A stretch of DNA of 64,000 nucleotides from Seminavis robusta (GCA_903772945.1 CAICTM010000384.1:1-64000), one strand, 5' to 3'; numbered from the stretch's first letter, positions 20,595 through 33,116 are shown. Notes: a model not told the origin generated them from the sequence alone. Program-made: numbers and translations.

Positions 20595-20936
20595 TTATCT
20601 GCGGTGGTGTATCTTCTTTTGTGACTTGGCCAGGGCTACGCGGAAGTGGCCCTTCATCTCCTTGATCGCAAGATTCGCCATTTTCTTGCACTGAACTTCG
20701 ACGAAGGCGAAACCTTTGTTTCGGAGGACAACGACATGAACGCCATGGGCGCCATGCCCATATCTAGAGAAGATCCGTTCTAAGGACAACTTGCGTTCGT
20801 CCAGCTCAGCCTGAGTTTTGGCTTCGGTCAATCCCCAGATAACAAGCTTCATTGGGATATTCGATATCAGGTCCGATGAAGGGCGGGCAGCCTTGGTGGC
20901 TGCTTTCCTTTTTCGTGGAATGGATAGAGGAGCCAT
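20595..20936 (-). CDS. Small RRM-type RNA-binding protein
   Basis: A 113-residue basic protein. After a Lys/Arg-rich N-terminus (IPRKRKAATKAARPSS) come MKLVIWGL, which fits an RNP-2 strand, and NKGFAFVEVQ, which fits the RNP-1 consensus (K/R-G-F/Y-G/A-F-V-x-F/V). They are about 45 residues apart, as in a single RNA-recognition motif. The C-terminus is basic (KSQKKIHHRR). It probably binds RNA in the nucleus or ribonucleoprotein particles; the target is unknown. The ATG at 20936 is in good context and the frame is uninterrupted. Confidence 0.65.
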   Translation of the reverse strand: MAPLSIPRKRKAATKAARPSSDLISNIPMKLVIWGLTEAKTQAELDERKLSLERIFSRYGHGAHGVHVVVLRNKGFAFVEVQCKKMANLAIKEMKGHFRVALAKSQKKIHHRR

Positions 20937-21642
20937 GGTTCTTGTCTTTTGGTGCGTGCACGTGCGGTTCCGCCACCTCGAAGGCCAAACCGTTGCTTAG
21001 CTGGAGCGAGATTCCAACGCTTGACCTAGCTAGGGTGTGATACTGTTTTGTTGATATGTCTGACTAGACTAACCACTAAGCCACAATGATGTCTGTGGCT
21101 CAGTCTTAGCGCTAAGTCTGAGAGGCCAGCCTACATACAAACAGCAGTGATGCAAACGGGCCATGGAATTCGTGAAGTGTTCCCAGCCACGTCTGGTACC
21201 TGTACCTGGTCCCGTTCCGTTAGACGGCTCGCTGGTTCAGACCCGGCTCTTTTACCTCAGCTGCCAGGTTCTATTTCCCAAGCCACCGCTATGTCAGATG
21301 ATCGGATGCTGGGGTGCTGGGGTATCCAACCTCAAACCGAGGATATTCTATCTAACTTTTCCATTCAATCACGGAATAATTAAACTCAACTAAAAAGATT
21401 GCACATCGAGTCAAAGCGTCGGATCTGTCCTCACGCAACTGGAAGGCATTTTGTCTGAGCTCAGAGCATTGGACGAGAGAAGACCGTACAGCCCAGAAAT
21501 GCCGGAGAAAAGGCCACACAAAGGGCTCCAGGTGGCGAACGGACCAAGACATGGCTGCCGACTTATACAAACTTAATTTCACTAGTAAGCAGCACACATG
21601 GTTTTTCCCGTCATTTGATTTCCCCCCTTCATCCCTACTTTA
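20937..21642. other. Intergenic
   Basis: 5' flank of the RRM gene and 3' flank of the GPCR gene. It includes short GGTACCTGTACCTGG near 21196. No gene recognised. Confidence 0.5.
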
Positions 21643-24600
21643 CTAGCGCGTGACAAACCTTCCAAGAGTTGTAATTGGGACCAGTGGTGCCAGAAAGTCA
21701 GCCGATTCACCATCTTCAGCGGACTCATCTTCTTCTGGTATCGGTCGTACTGAGGGCTCACCCGCGAATGAAGCGTCGTCGACATCACGACCATGTGCTT
21801 TGTAGAATGCAAGCTGGTTTTTCAGTGTCAACAACTCGTCCGCTTGGATCCGGTTTTCCTCTTCCAACTGTTCAACGTTTTGCAGGAGGAATTGGAAGCG
21901 TTCGTGGTTGGAAGACCTTGAGCGAGTGCTGAGCGCTCGCTCAACGTCTTCCTGTTCACTGTCACTGACATCGTTGTCTGACGCGCCTTCGTCGTCAAGC
22001 ACAAGCCAACTTTGAGATATTTGATCAGTTGCCGTATTAATGATTGTTGAAACCCGCTGAGAAACCATCTTCCCAGCTTGTGCAATCGTCCCACGCCTTG
22101 AAACCTTCCTTGAAATCCTTTTGGGGGCGCCGTTGTTCTCATCATTGGTCATCACCAACCCGTCGCCTTCGTCTTCGCGACTCGGCGTTTCGGTGTCTCT
22201 ATTCGTTTTGCTTAATGGTTCGGCTGAGGGTTCACCTGGAGCTGGAGCGGATGTAGGCTTTTTTGCAGGCAAAGCTTCCTGTGTCGGAGCGTACGCAGCG
22301 ATGTTCCTGACCGCAGGCATGTGCTGTAGATGCATATGGCTGGGAGGGAGAGAAACGCCACTTGAGCTGGTTACGCTCATGGCAACATCCTCGCCGACAA
22401 ACTTCGGAACGAAATATATAACCACGGTCATGAGGGTGTCAATGGAGAAGACGAAGCTGCGCACATAGGCAAGGATGGATTCTCGAAGCTCCGATGCCAA
22501 GATGTAGGTGAACATTCTCACCAGAACGAAGCCCAAGTTGGTGTACACAAGCAGTGCGAGGGTTGATGTTTCGTTGAATCCCTTCGCCTTGATGTTTCGC
22601 ATCTGCGTGGGCAACGAGGAAGGAAATGGGCCTGTCAGCCCGAGCTGTCCCGTCTACCAGAGTTTTGCTGTGTACAGTGGCTCTACGTACCTGAAGTGCC
22701 AAGATTGACGTCCATAGAAGCAAGAAAGCGTTCCAGCCCACACTGAAGTACGACCAGACCGTGGAATTGGAACCACAGACATCGACAACCCAGACAATGG
22801 TCTCGCCGTGTTCATTTTTCTGGTCGGTTCGCTGGTATTCCGTCACAGCTAGTGGTGGATCGAGGACAGTCCAGAGAGTGAGGAAAAGAACGACAAGCAA
22901 AGTGACCAGGAGAACGAGCCCGTAGAGGAAGTTCCTGTTGATCCTTGCTCGTCGCATCTTTTGCCCAAGGGACAGGACACGGTTGACGGCAGACACCTTT
23001 ACAATCAATGGAACCAGCTCCAGAGTGAAGCCCTGTTCAATGGAACGGATGCCAAAAAGGCGCATTGTCAGACACGCACAGCTGCCACACTGCACAAGTT
23101 CCCCCACAAATCTACTCACCAAGTTGATGAGCCAGATTTCCAAGATACATGTAAAGTCCGAAGTGGGAACACCCACAACAATGGCACCGAGTCCAATGAA
23201 AAGACATCCCACCAAGACCAGCACCAGAAATTCAATTTGTGCGTATTTGATCAATCGACGATCTTGGTGTTGGTACACCATAAAGAGCGTCCACAGCACC
23301 AACATGACGACCAAGATACCCAGAGTGACGGTGGAATACATCAAGGCGCCCATGTCGTTGGTGACGGAAAAGGTTCGAGGATACGTGCGAGGGACCAACT
23401 CTTGCATGTAATCCATATTTTCGGACGCCCACTCACACACCGCTTGCCGATGATCGGGAAAGTCCTGGAGTTTGTTGAATATTTCATTGATTTGCAATTC
23501 GGAGAGTTCGTATTCTTTCAATACGTCATAGCTCGGGCTATGTACGGCCTTGGGCAGCTCTCTGCTTCGAGCAGTGTCATGGACGGTGGTGCTAATGGTC
23601 TTTTGTAAAATTTCGGGAGGATCCCCGCAGGCACCCAAGGGATTATCTCCTCTCCGTGTCGCCAAATTTGCGTCGCAGTCATCTTCCTGGCGGGGTCGTG
23701 CTGCGAGGCATTCCGCCGAAGGATTGGGCATGGTAACGGGTGTGAATTCGGCGTCAGTCCCCTTGAATTCTCCCTGCAGATAGTGGGGTGACCACCAATA
23801 CATAATGACTGTGTACGGTATACGTTTATGTTGGTGAGGGCCAAAGCGAGCAAGTATCCCATCACGTATCGAAAACGATCTTACCGTCTGATTTGGTGGC
23901 ATTGGCAGCGTTCCAAATCTCTTCCAATTGCTCGGGTGTATAGCCTCCACTATCGAACACGTCTGTGGAGAGACTAATGTTGAGATGGTATATTTGTGTT
24001 TCAACGGGGGATGACCACCGACAAGGATACTGTGAAGCAAGAAAGAGTGGCAAATGATCCCATGAGTTGCATTCAAAGTCATGCTGCTGCACTACCAACC
24101 AAGGCCACGGTATTACCAACCATGCAATGCAATGCAATGCACTTTGCTTGTTTGTTTGTGGCGTGTCACACTACACGTATATACGTACATCGGCAATATG
24201 CCCCGTGCAAGTGGTCGGATTCGCGGTGCAATTGTTCTTGTCCGTGGCCCGAAAATGTCCAGTGTAGAAGCCGGGCGCAAACATGCGGTCCTCCTCTTCG
24301 CCCGTGATGGGTGCTCTCGTGGCTACACTGTCGGGCGTTTGACAGCCATTTGCGGATACCAGACGGCAGTAGTCTTTCCAGGTTGTCGGCCGTCGAAACC
24401 GCTCGGCGAGTATGTGCCGCTTGGCTTCTCCTTGAAGTCCCAAATAATTCAAGAGTCCGGGATCTCGTTGGGCCGTAAATTTGGGCACGTACCAGGCTTC
24501 CGTGGCCAACATGCCCAAGCTGGTCGGTGCCTCGAGAATGTCTCGTTCGATATACGAGTCATACGTGGGATGTTTCAAAGAATCCCAGGTTTCCGGGTCA

Positions 24601-25212
24601 AAATGGGCGCACGGTTGGTCGCTTTGGGCTTGAGTGCAGTCGCCCTCTAGATTGTGGGCGTTTTCAAAGGACTTAAAGTAGATTGTGTCGTTATTGACGG
24701 GAACATCAAATGGACTGTCGGGATGGTAAAAATTGAGCTCTAAATTGGGATCTCCCATTTCAATCGAAGTCGGAACATTGAGCAGTTCGGAAAGAATGAT
24801 TTGGACGATCCAAGATCCCATCATGCTCTATAAAAAGAAAAGAAAGGTAAGGATTGTTGATTCCAAACAACCCATACCCACATACCCATACATGTATGTT
24901 ACATGTACTTACAGAATGCCAATCTGCGGGACGAATTCGAATTTCGGCATAGTCTGTCGGTGGCGGTCGACACAACCCCAGCGACAGTGCTTCGAGTGGA
25001 TCTTCGGAATTACAAACCCTCACTTGGCTCGTCAGGTTCTTGCTGTAGAGACATCCCTGCTCATAGAGATTGCTACTACCCGTTCTACCGGTGGTAGTAG
25101 CAGAGGCTTGTGCACCCAGACCGCTCGTCAGGGATGCAACCACAAAGAGAATGCAATAGAGGTAGTACCGGTTGTAGTACTGATAGTGCATGTTATAGTT
25201 TGGGTCGCTCAT
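21643..25212 (-). CDS. Class C (GABA-B-like) GPCR with solute-binding-protein ectodomain, five exons
   Basis: The exons are 25212-24913, 24827-24189, 24029-23885, 23808-22691 and 22602-21643. All four introns (85, 159, 76 and 88 bp) are GT-AG and join in frame to give 1053 residues. The N-terminus is a signal sequence (YYLYCILFVVASLTSGLGAQ). The ectodomain (about 60-560) has features of type 2 periplasmic solute-binding proteins of the glycine-betaine (OpuAC) kind: WIVQIILSELLNVP near its start and VIMYWWSPHYLQGEF later, where those proteins have a W-rich ligand box. Seven hydrophobic helices follow, as in 7TM_3 receptors. TM1 begins around MYSTVTLGILVVMLVLW and TM7 is SIDTLMTVVIYFVPKF. The cytosolic tail has a Ser/Arg-rich region and a coiled coil (NVEQLEEENRIQADELL), as in GABA-B receptors. 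It likely senses a small osmolyte or amino-acid-like ligand at the plasma membrane; the ligand is inferred only from fold similarity. Confidence 0.85.
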
Positions 25213-25254
25213 TGTTCTACACTGGACGATTGGGCAAAGAAGAACGGTGGAATG

Positions 25255-25283
25255 AATAGAATAGAATAGAATAGAATAGAATC
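25255..25283. repeat. (AATAG)n microsatellite
   Basis: Five to six units of GAATA just upstream of the GPCR start, in its presumed 5' untranslated or promoter region. Confidence 0.8.
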
Positions 25284-25508
25284 GCAAGGGAGGAAAGAAG
25301 AATGGTGTAATGTGTAATCAGTGAGTGCAAGACCGAGACCAGCACATGGACGAAAGTACATGTAGCAATGGAAGTCCTGACGTGCTGGGAGACATCCACA
25401 GTCCGGTTTGAGAGTTGTCCCATGCCATGGCACATGCTCTGGTCTCTGGTGCCACATGCCTTCCGGAATAGAATCAATATTTTTACCGTGACAGAGGGTA
25501 CCGTAGGG

Positions 25509-26496
25509 TGATTTTTCCCTCACAAATTTTCACTTAGGCTAAGTGTGTGTAAATCCGCTCAGGCCAAGTGGATTTATGTGAATCACTTAGACTAAGTGTT
25601 CTACTTAGCCCAAGCAAAACACTTTGGCTAAGCGATACACTTAGGAGGCTAAGTGATGCTCTCCGAGACATCTTCTCAACAGCACAAGTTCCTGCAGCTT
25701 GTTGTATACACAAACTCTGTATTACTGCTGATCCTCATTCACAATAGTAACTATATTGCCAGCAAGTGCTTTGGGGCTATGCAATGAGGGAATGGCGGCC
25801 ACACCAAATGCACAACTAATGACCAACAACTCTCAGATGGTAGGTAAATACACTGAACATGTATTTGGAAACATCAGGAACATCCAAGATTTTGCAAGAA
25901 AGCAACATCATTTGTACATCGGAATGGTACAACTGTACCCACAACTCCTGAGGAGTACTTTCGGACTTCCAGGTGCCCTGGAACCGTAATAATTCTCAAT
26001 CGTACAGAGTCTCTCTTGGCACTTTTTTGTTGTTGCGTATTTACATTATAGCCAAGGGTGAAAGCCAGATTAATAGTATGCTGCCATGGATGGATGGTAC
26101 CATCCTCCAGGGAAGTTGCAACCTGAATCTGAATCTATGTTGTAACCCAATTAAACTCTTGTTGCGAAGCTCTTTGAGCAGTTCACAGGAAGCTGAAAGT
26201 GGGGGCATGATGGGTGATAGTTGTGTCTCCTTGTGTCAGTGTGTGTGCTTGCTGCAGGGACTTATGTTGTGCTGTTGAGGAGACTTGTGCTATTGAGGAG
26301 ATGCCTCGAAGAGCATCACTTAGCCTAAGTATTTCACTTAGCCTAAGCGTTTCGCTTAGCCTAAGTGAATTGCTTTGTATGGCATAGCCTAAGTGTATTG
26401 CTTAGCCTAAGTGCATTGCTTAGGCTAAGTAAAACACTTAGCCTAAGTGGATTTTCGAGCACTTAGCCTAAGTGAAAATTTGTGAGGGACAAATCA
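25509..26496. mobile_element. Fold-back non-autonomous DNA element with CACTTAGCCTAAGTG palindromes
   Basis: The ends are inverted copies of TGATTTkTCCCTCACAAATT plus TTCACTTAGGCTAAGTG (left from 25509, right ending 26496). Inside each end lies an array of the palindrome CACTTAGCCTAAGTG and variants: about six on the left (25530-25660) and about eight on the right (26320-26480). The inverted similarity continues inward (CAACAGCACAAG...TCCTGCAG on the left, its reverse complement on the right), making arms of roughly 200 bp. The centre has no recognisable protein. It is probably mobilised by a transposase encoded elsewhere. No clean target-site duplication was seen, so the superfamily is open. 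Confidence 0.75.
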
Positions 26497-26898
26497 TGCT
26501 ACCCGATACTCGTACTGAAGTACCGGTATCTGGTACCTGGTACAGTGTAACAGATGACTGAAATAAGCGGCTCGGTGCAGAGAGATTTAAAAGGCTGTCT
26601 GGTTGCACCGTTCTGTCACAGTTCTTTCCACCGTGATTAAAACTAACTTCCAAGAAATCCATATTTTCTTTTCTGGGTTTGGGTACGACTGTCCGATACA
26701 AAGGACAAAAGGAAGCAGCAATGCATGTTGCCTTTGAGTTCGATCAACTCCGGTAAGCTCCTTTGTTGTAGAGCAGACTCCCTGGTTAGCTTCCGATAGC
26801 TAGCTAGCTAGCTATATGTCTCATTTTTTTTGTTTCCAAAACTCTCCAGCAAACGACCAGCTAGCCTGAGGTCCCGGTACGATACATGTAGTAGTCGT
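26497..26898. other. Intergenic
   Basis: No firm gene. A minus-strand frame around 26550-26701 starting MYRTVVPKPRKENMDFLEV looks protein-like for about 40 residues but has no recognisable family and no clear continuation. It could be a gene fragment cut by the adjacent element. Confidence 0.4.
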
Positions 26899-27494
26899 TC
26901 ACCTTGTACACACATCTGTTAAAATCTGACAGAAAGCAATTTGCCCCAGATTGATAGATTCGAAATGATTGGAATCATTCGTTGATGTATCCCAATCCGC
27001 ACTCCCACGCCGGCAGACCTCCACGGGCAAAAACGATCCGACCGAAACAGCGAAACGGCTGCTCATCCGAGATGATGAGTCATGTTCGCTTGGAAGCAAC
27101 GAGCTCATAATTTTGCCACACGGCCGAGCTTAGATCGAACCAAGCCATCATTCCTCACAGTCAGCAATGCCAAATCAACACAATGGCGCCAACGAATACT
27201 CGCGAGAAACATTGATTCAAGTCATGGAAGTATTCTTTGAAGAACCAGACGAATGCAGCCATCATAATTTATCCACAGACTTTGGAAAGGAACTTCTAGA
27301 CCACATGAAACGATGTATACTAAGGACAAGCAAGGCTCCCGATCCCGCAGCACCAACACGAACGCCACCACCGCCCATGCCACAAGACGAACGATGAAAA
27401 AAAGCTGAATTAAGGTTGGAGGATGACAATGGTGTCAAAACCAGCCAATCAAATTTGCGAATCGAGGTTCGCGGAAAGCTACAGTACTACGGGC
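26899..27494. repeat. Segmental duplication, copy A (internally deleted)
   Basis: This matches 38637-39130 on its left part and about 40680-40795 on its right part (GGTGTCAAAACCAGCCAATC onward). Copy A is therefore copy B without about 1.55 kb of its centre. The left part holds the starts of two divergent reading frames. A 10-bp gap relative to copy B disrupts the minus-strand frame. Confidence 0.8.
27167..27397 (+). pseudogene. Truncated copy of the unknown gene at 38915
   Basis: 76 codons beginning MPNQHNGANEYSRETLIQVM are nearly identical to the first 70 residues of the 38915 gene, ending in PTRTPPPPMP. The reading then runs off the homology because the middle of the duplicated segment is missing. 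No independent function is likely. Confidence 0.7.
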
Positions 27495-28736
27495 GTGGTC
27501 ATTCTAGGACCTGAGAGGAAGCTCGGCGCGCTTGTTAACCGTAAACGAACTCCATTCATGAATCGACTGAGATGCTTCATGAGATTAAACGAGCTCCAGT
27601 CACAATGACGTTATTCGTGAAACAATTGAGACACTCTCTAGAGCTCAAACAATTGAGACACTTGGAGAGTCCGGTTCGCAACCGACATCTGACCGGCTAG
27701 CTCGTCATTACCAGCATGTTTTTGGATCTTCGAACATTGTAGTCACATCGTCCATAGCATCGACTCTCCACACTTATTTAATCAACCTGAGTTTTTCATC
27801 TTCCATCACTGAAGTTGTGGACATTGCGGATACCAACAGATCTGTTGTTGTGGTGGACCACCACAAGATGGAACTGGGAGGCGTTCCACAACCCCAAGCA
27901 TGGCCAAGACTTGGAAGGGGTGGGTTTTAAAACCCTAAGAGCAAAGGGATGGCTGCTTTCAAGGCGGGGTCCCTGACCCTCCCATCTTTGGTTCAGAACC
28001 TTGTCGTTTATCTGTTATTGGCAACGACTGCCGCATTGATGAAGATCGATATTGCGATCTGTTGTTCGAGATGTTGATGGTGCGATGGTGCGACGTTCGG
28101 TGATGGTGTTGGTGTTGATGGTTGTGAGGATGAGGGGTCATCAGCGAAGGAGCGAGGGATTTCACTGGTGTTGACCATGCTACCAGCTGTAAATTCACTG
28201 AATGAATGTTCCTATACAAAAAGAGTACTTTTGGCTTGTATCTTTGCTTCTGGCCTGATTTGGTTATCTAGCGAAATGACTAGCTTTGAATAATTGGACT
28301 CTTTTTAGTACACTAATATTTCTTTAGTTTTGAAATTGGCACAATAAGTTTCATCTACTGAAATTATGGCTGGTAGCATGAACCGCTTGAGAGGGTCACG
28401 TACTCTAGCTAGATTGAAGTTGGTTCACGGGAAGGAAGGGGTATTGTCGTTATGTGACAGTTACCCGGCAGTTACCCAAACAAGCGGGCGCCTAGGGGGG
28501 AGTCTAGTTGGGGTCTAGTAAGAGAATCCGGCATTAGGAAACGGGACCCAAAATGAGGGCGGAGGACTTACGGATACAACTAGTCATACGCTCCTTTCTC
28601 GTTTATTTCTTTTAAGATGACATAGACTTAATTACTACCTAGCTAGCTAGGAGATGGAGTTAACGAGTTGATATAGTTCATTAATTCTTTTCAGCAGAAG
28701 ATAGTAATTATTCTAGAACTTCAAGGAACAGTTTAA
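27495..28736. other. Intergenic, left flank of the LTR element
   Basis: No supported coding region. There is a short palindrome TGTGGTGGACCACCACA near 27850, and a CAT/CAAC-rich tract around 28070-28130 that gives only a low-complexity His-rich frame. Confidence 0.5.
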
Positions 28737-29162
28737 TGCAATACACGGCTCTTAGCCTTATTCGCGACTCGATCCTAGATAGGGTTTGAGTTCGACTCAT
28801 GACGTAGTCCTTCGGGAATAGTCATTGGAGACAGGGTTCTCAATGACCGCTCTAGTCATACTAGGTTGATGATGAAACATCGCTCTAGATATTTAGCCAG
28901 CGTGGAGTACTTCCACGCTACTAGATAAATGCTAGACGAATCTTCCACGCGTTCCGTTTTTGGATCGTGGAGTGAGTAGGATTGCTACCACAACCACTCT
29001 ATCACACTCTACAGTCTCCCGCGGGAGTTCAGATCTACGATCCTTTGATTGTGGATCTCTCTCGTTGATTAGTTTTCATAGCTTTCTAATCCTCTCATAA
29101 CTTTCATTCTCTCAAACTCAAAACACTCGAAAGATCTTTACACTAGCTTTTAGCGTAGTGCA
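28737..29162 (+). repeat. 5' LTR of the Gypsy-type element
   Basis: Direct repeat of 32690-33116, about 99.5% identical by eye. It starts TGCAATACACGG and ends GCGTAGTGCA. Confidence 0.9.
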
Positions 29163-32100
29163 TTTTGTTAACAAACACAATAGCTTTCAGCTACCCTCAA
29201 CCTATTCCTCACATGAAGATTGCCAAAGACGCTTACACAGCTTCGAGTCTAAGCTGCGCGACAACACAATCCTTCCTCTCATCGACCTCGACGATGAATG
29301 CGAAATCGACGATTCTCGCTCTACACCTACAAACTTCGCACTGTTCCAGCAGATGCTAACAGGCCAAGCACACCTTCAAGGTCCAGATCATCAATGGATC
29401 TGAGACTCCACGTCAGACCATCAAGTGGGTGGACGATGGAGAAGGTCTTCGTTGGGCTCGCCATTGCTACGCCTACCGATAAACATAACCTCCTCAAGGA
29501 GATGACTTCTAGCTCTGCCAAGAGCAGTTACGAATCTAGCTGTGCAGGCCACCGTGAACTACGTTGGAATGCCTTGCGCCAGATTGCAGTCAACGGCATT
29601 CCTCCACGCGACATACGTGGTGGTGAAGACGAAGCCACTTTCCAAGCACGTTTCCAGGCTGCCTGGGACGGAGCAGCTCAGCCTGCTTTGGACGACTCTG
29701 ACATCACGTTTGGCATAAATGCCTGTGTCGAAGCGGTCTGTCCCTACAAGGCTCTTGAAAAGCAGAAACGCTTCATGCGCCGCAAGATGCGTAAGCCTGC
29801 TGATATGTCTACTCGGGCTTATGTCAACAACCTCAGTCGGATGAACACCGATGAACTTCCTCGTCTACCACCTTTTGGACCAACCAAACGTTGAACCATG
29901 ACGAAGTCATTGACATGTTTGTCATGGAATTCACGCTCGTGGATGAAGAAATGGACGAACACGACTTCGATCCTTTCTCAGCTCCTATCGGAGAAACCAT
30001 TGGATTCTGCGAGCATGGAATCCTCCGAAGACTTGACAAGGGCGGTGATGCCAAGCAAGTCCTTCGAAGAAGAACAACAGCAAGAAGTACAAATCTACTC
30101 GCAACAGACCACTCTTCAAAACGAAGAAAAATGGTGCGACTACCACGAGTCCAGCACTCACAACACTGCTGACTGCATGACCTGAAGAAGCTCAAGGCCA
30201 AGTCTCAGTCCTCGTCTGACAACGATAACAAGCCAGCGTACAACAAGAACAAGACTTGGAAACGCAAGTCCGACGACCCAAGACCTAAACCAAGAAGGAA
30301 CTCTCTGTCCTCATGAAGAAAGTTTCCAACGCTGCGGTCAAGGCTGATCGCAAGAAGAAAAGCGAATGCAACCATTTGCCAAGCGCAAGTCTGACACTCC
30401 GACAACGAGGACGACTCCTCTGTTGGATCATCAACATGATGGATAAAGAGATGGCTGCTGTTGACAAGGCGCTTGCCGAATTCGACTTCATCATTCGGAT
30501 GGAGAGATCTCCGTCTGAGGATTAGGCTAGGATGATGATTCAACGGAACCATGTTCCGATTTCTCATACCTAAGTGATGAAGATATCTCACTAAATAGTA
30601 AACAAGATTTGTTTGCAACTAACGAAGTCTACGGCAAATTAGATAATTGCCTAGTACTACTCAACTAGACACTGACGATCTGTTCAGCATCGTTAACTTC
30701 GTCCATGGCAAATCACCTCATCAACGTCGCACGACAAGAGACCTGAACTATCGTCTATGTTAGATTTAAACAAGAGGAAAGGGAAACGAAAACCCATTAC
30801 ACTCTGTTGCTTACTGGATACAGAAGCACCGGAACTTATATCTCAAACTCATGCTAAGAGTTTACTCATGAAGATAATGGGGCGTCCAAACTCTACGGAC
30901 TGCTTCTATGAAGGAATTGAAACCCGCACGAAGTGCAAGGGCACACTCGGGATCCTGAGTTCCACGATGATAGAATTATCAATGGATTTACACGTCACAA
31001 GAATTGGGGGCGCAAGACGTGATCAAAGGTCAAGACACTCTCGGCGACTAAGAATCAAGTTTGATTTACTACCATGTCATTGGGGTGGAACCACGCATTT
31101 TTCCCGGAAAGATGGCATACCTAGAAAGGAGAACTTCTCCATTTCCGATCCTGCAGCTGTCAGCGACAATGCAGATAGTCTCAAGAGGATTCTTGACACG
31201 ACATACGAACAAATAGACTTAAGGCAGATGTGCCCGAGTCGAAACCCGTAAATAAGGAAGAGCAAGAACTGCCTCATGCCTTCAACCAAGTGCTTCGACC
31301 CAGTCGAGGATACTTCGGGAGAGTTGCGAATGGACGACTACGAAGTAGAACTTCGTCCCGACGCTAAATCCTATTATACTAGGGCTCACCCTACTCCACA
31401 GGTTCACACCAACACTCTTAAGGAGGAGGTTGAACGTCTCTGCGAGGCAGGGTACTCAAGAAGGTGAATCGTTCCAAGTGGACGGCGCCAACCTTTATCA
31501 TTCCAAGAAAGAGGGATCGGTACGATTCATCTCTGATTTTCGGGAACCAAACAACGGATCAAGCGGAAGCCTTATCCTATCCCAAAAATACAGGACATGC
31601 TCTTGAACCTAGATGGATTCAAGTGTGCTACTAGACTAGACCTGAACACGGGACACTACCACATCGAGCTGTCACTCACTCGAAGCAACACTATACCATT
31701 GCACTCCCGAAGGGAAAGCACGAGTACCAGAGGTTGCCAATGGGCCTATGTATTAGTCCCGACATCTTCCAAAGGAAGATGAAAACACGCATGCATGACT
31801 TGGAGGATGTCCGTGCATACATTGATGATCAACTCAGCCTACGGACGTCGATCTCGCAGATCGCGTTGAACAGTAGGATGACCTTTTCCAAAGACTTCAA
31901 GAAGTCGGAACTGAAATCACACTACCAAGGCCTTCCTAGATAGGAAGAACTGGAGTATCTAAACAATTGGGCTTCTCGAGAAGAAAGCCAACCCTTAACT
32001 AAAAAGATAATAGATGCGACCCAGCTATCGCTCTTCCTACCAATAGGAAGGACTTCGTAGATTCATTGGATCAATGAACTACCAAGGATGCTCCAAGACA

Positions 32101-32689
32101 GCAGACGGAGTAACCATCGTTCTGAAACAGACGTAGGTTACCCAGTACCCATGACGGTTGTCATGCAGTGAACGTGATCCCAGGCGTAGAGGTCGAGAAG
32201 ACTCTCCGGGATGAACATGGACTTCGTCGCAAGTTCACGCGCGTCAATCGTGACAAGACTCACCACATCCGTTTCAAAGCAAACCGGAAATACATTAAGG
32301 AACGTCGCCAACGACTTATCCAGAAAAACACCGATAAGGAGAACACGGCACGTGTCCCTCATCAACACCATGTCAACGATACTATGATGATTCATCAGTA
32401 TCAGAACCATTAGTACGGTCAGCCAACGCACAAGGTCCTTACCACACAGACCGAGTCAATAACAATGGCACTGTACGGCTCCGACATACTACCGCCAGTA
32501 GCGGCACAGTCTACCAGACTTGGAACATAAGGTATTTACACCCATACAAGGCCTGATCCCCTTGTAGGATTGCCATCGTGCGACGCACATGTCTACATCC
32601 AATCTCCGGAGAGTGCCCCGCACTTTAATTCATATGTTCTCCTTGTCCGACTGATGTCGTGCCTTCCGTGACCCTTGTCAGGGGGCGAA

Positions 32690-33116
32690 TGCAATACACG
32701 GCTCTTAGCCTTATTCGCGACTCGATCCTAGATAGGGTTTGAGTTCGACTCATGACGTAGTCCTTCGCGAATAGTCATTGGAGACAGGGTTCTCAATGAC
32801 CGCTCTAGTCATACTAGGTTGATGATGAAACATCGCTCTAGATATTTAGCCAGCGTGGAGTACTTCCACGCTACTAGATAAATGCTAGACGAATCTTCCA
32901 CGCGTTCCGTTTTTGGATCGTGGAGTGAGTAGGATTGCTACCACAACCTACTCTATCACACTCTACAGTCTCCCGCGGGAGTTCAGATCTACGATCCTTT
33001 GATTGTGGATCTCTCTCGTTGATTAGTTTTCATAGCTTTCTAATCCTCTCATAACTTTCATTCTCTCAAACTCAAAACACTCGAAAGATCTTTACACTAG
33101 CTTTTAGCGTAGTGCA
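32690..33116 (+). repeat. 3' LTR of the Gypsy-type element
   Basis: Direct repeat of 28737-29162, preceded by the polypurine-like CAGGGGGCGAA. Confidence 0.9.

Larger units (their letters stand above)
28737..33116 (+). mobile_element. Ty3/Gypsy-type LTR retrotransposon, broken
   Basis: A fossil element of about 4.4 kb with direct LTRs of 426 and 427 bp that begin TG and end CA. Visible parts in order are the 5' LTR, a gag-like frame (about 29298-29894), a protease-like patch (near 30780), a reverse-transcriptase-like region of Gypsy type (about 31350-31945), a polypurine-like AGGGGGCGAA just before the 3' LTR, and the 3' LTR. No integrase or RNase H domain was recognised and the internal part is short for the family. 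The polyprotein region is broken in many places, on the order of ten. The LTRs differ at only about two positions, so insertion looks recent. No perfect target-site duplication was identified. Confidence 0.8.

Noticed and set aside
22938-23608. Plus-strand frames of 157 and 215 codons inside the GPCR gene
   Set aside because: Antisense of the seven-helix exon.
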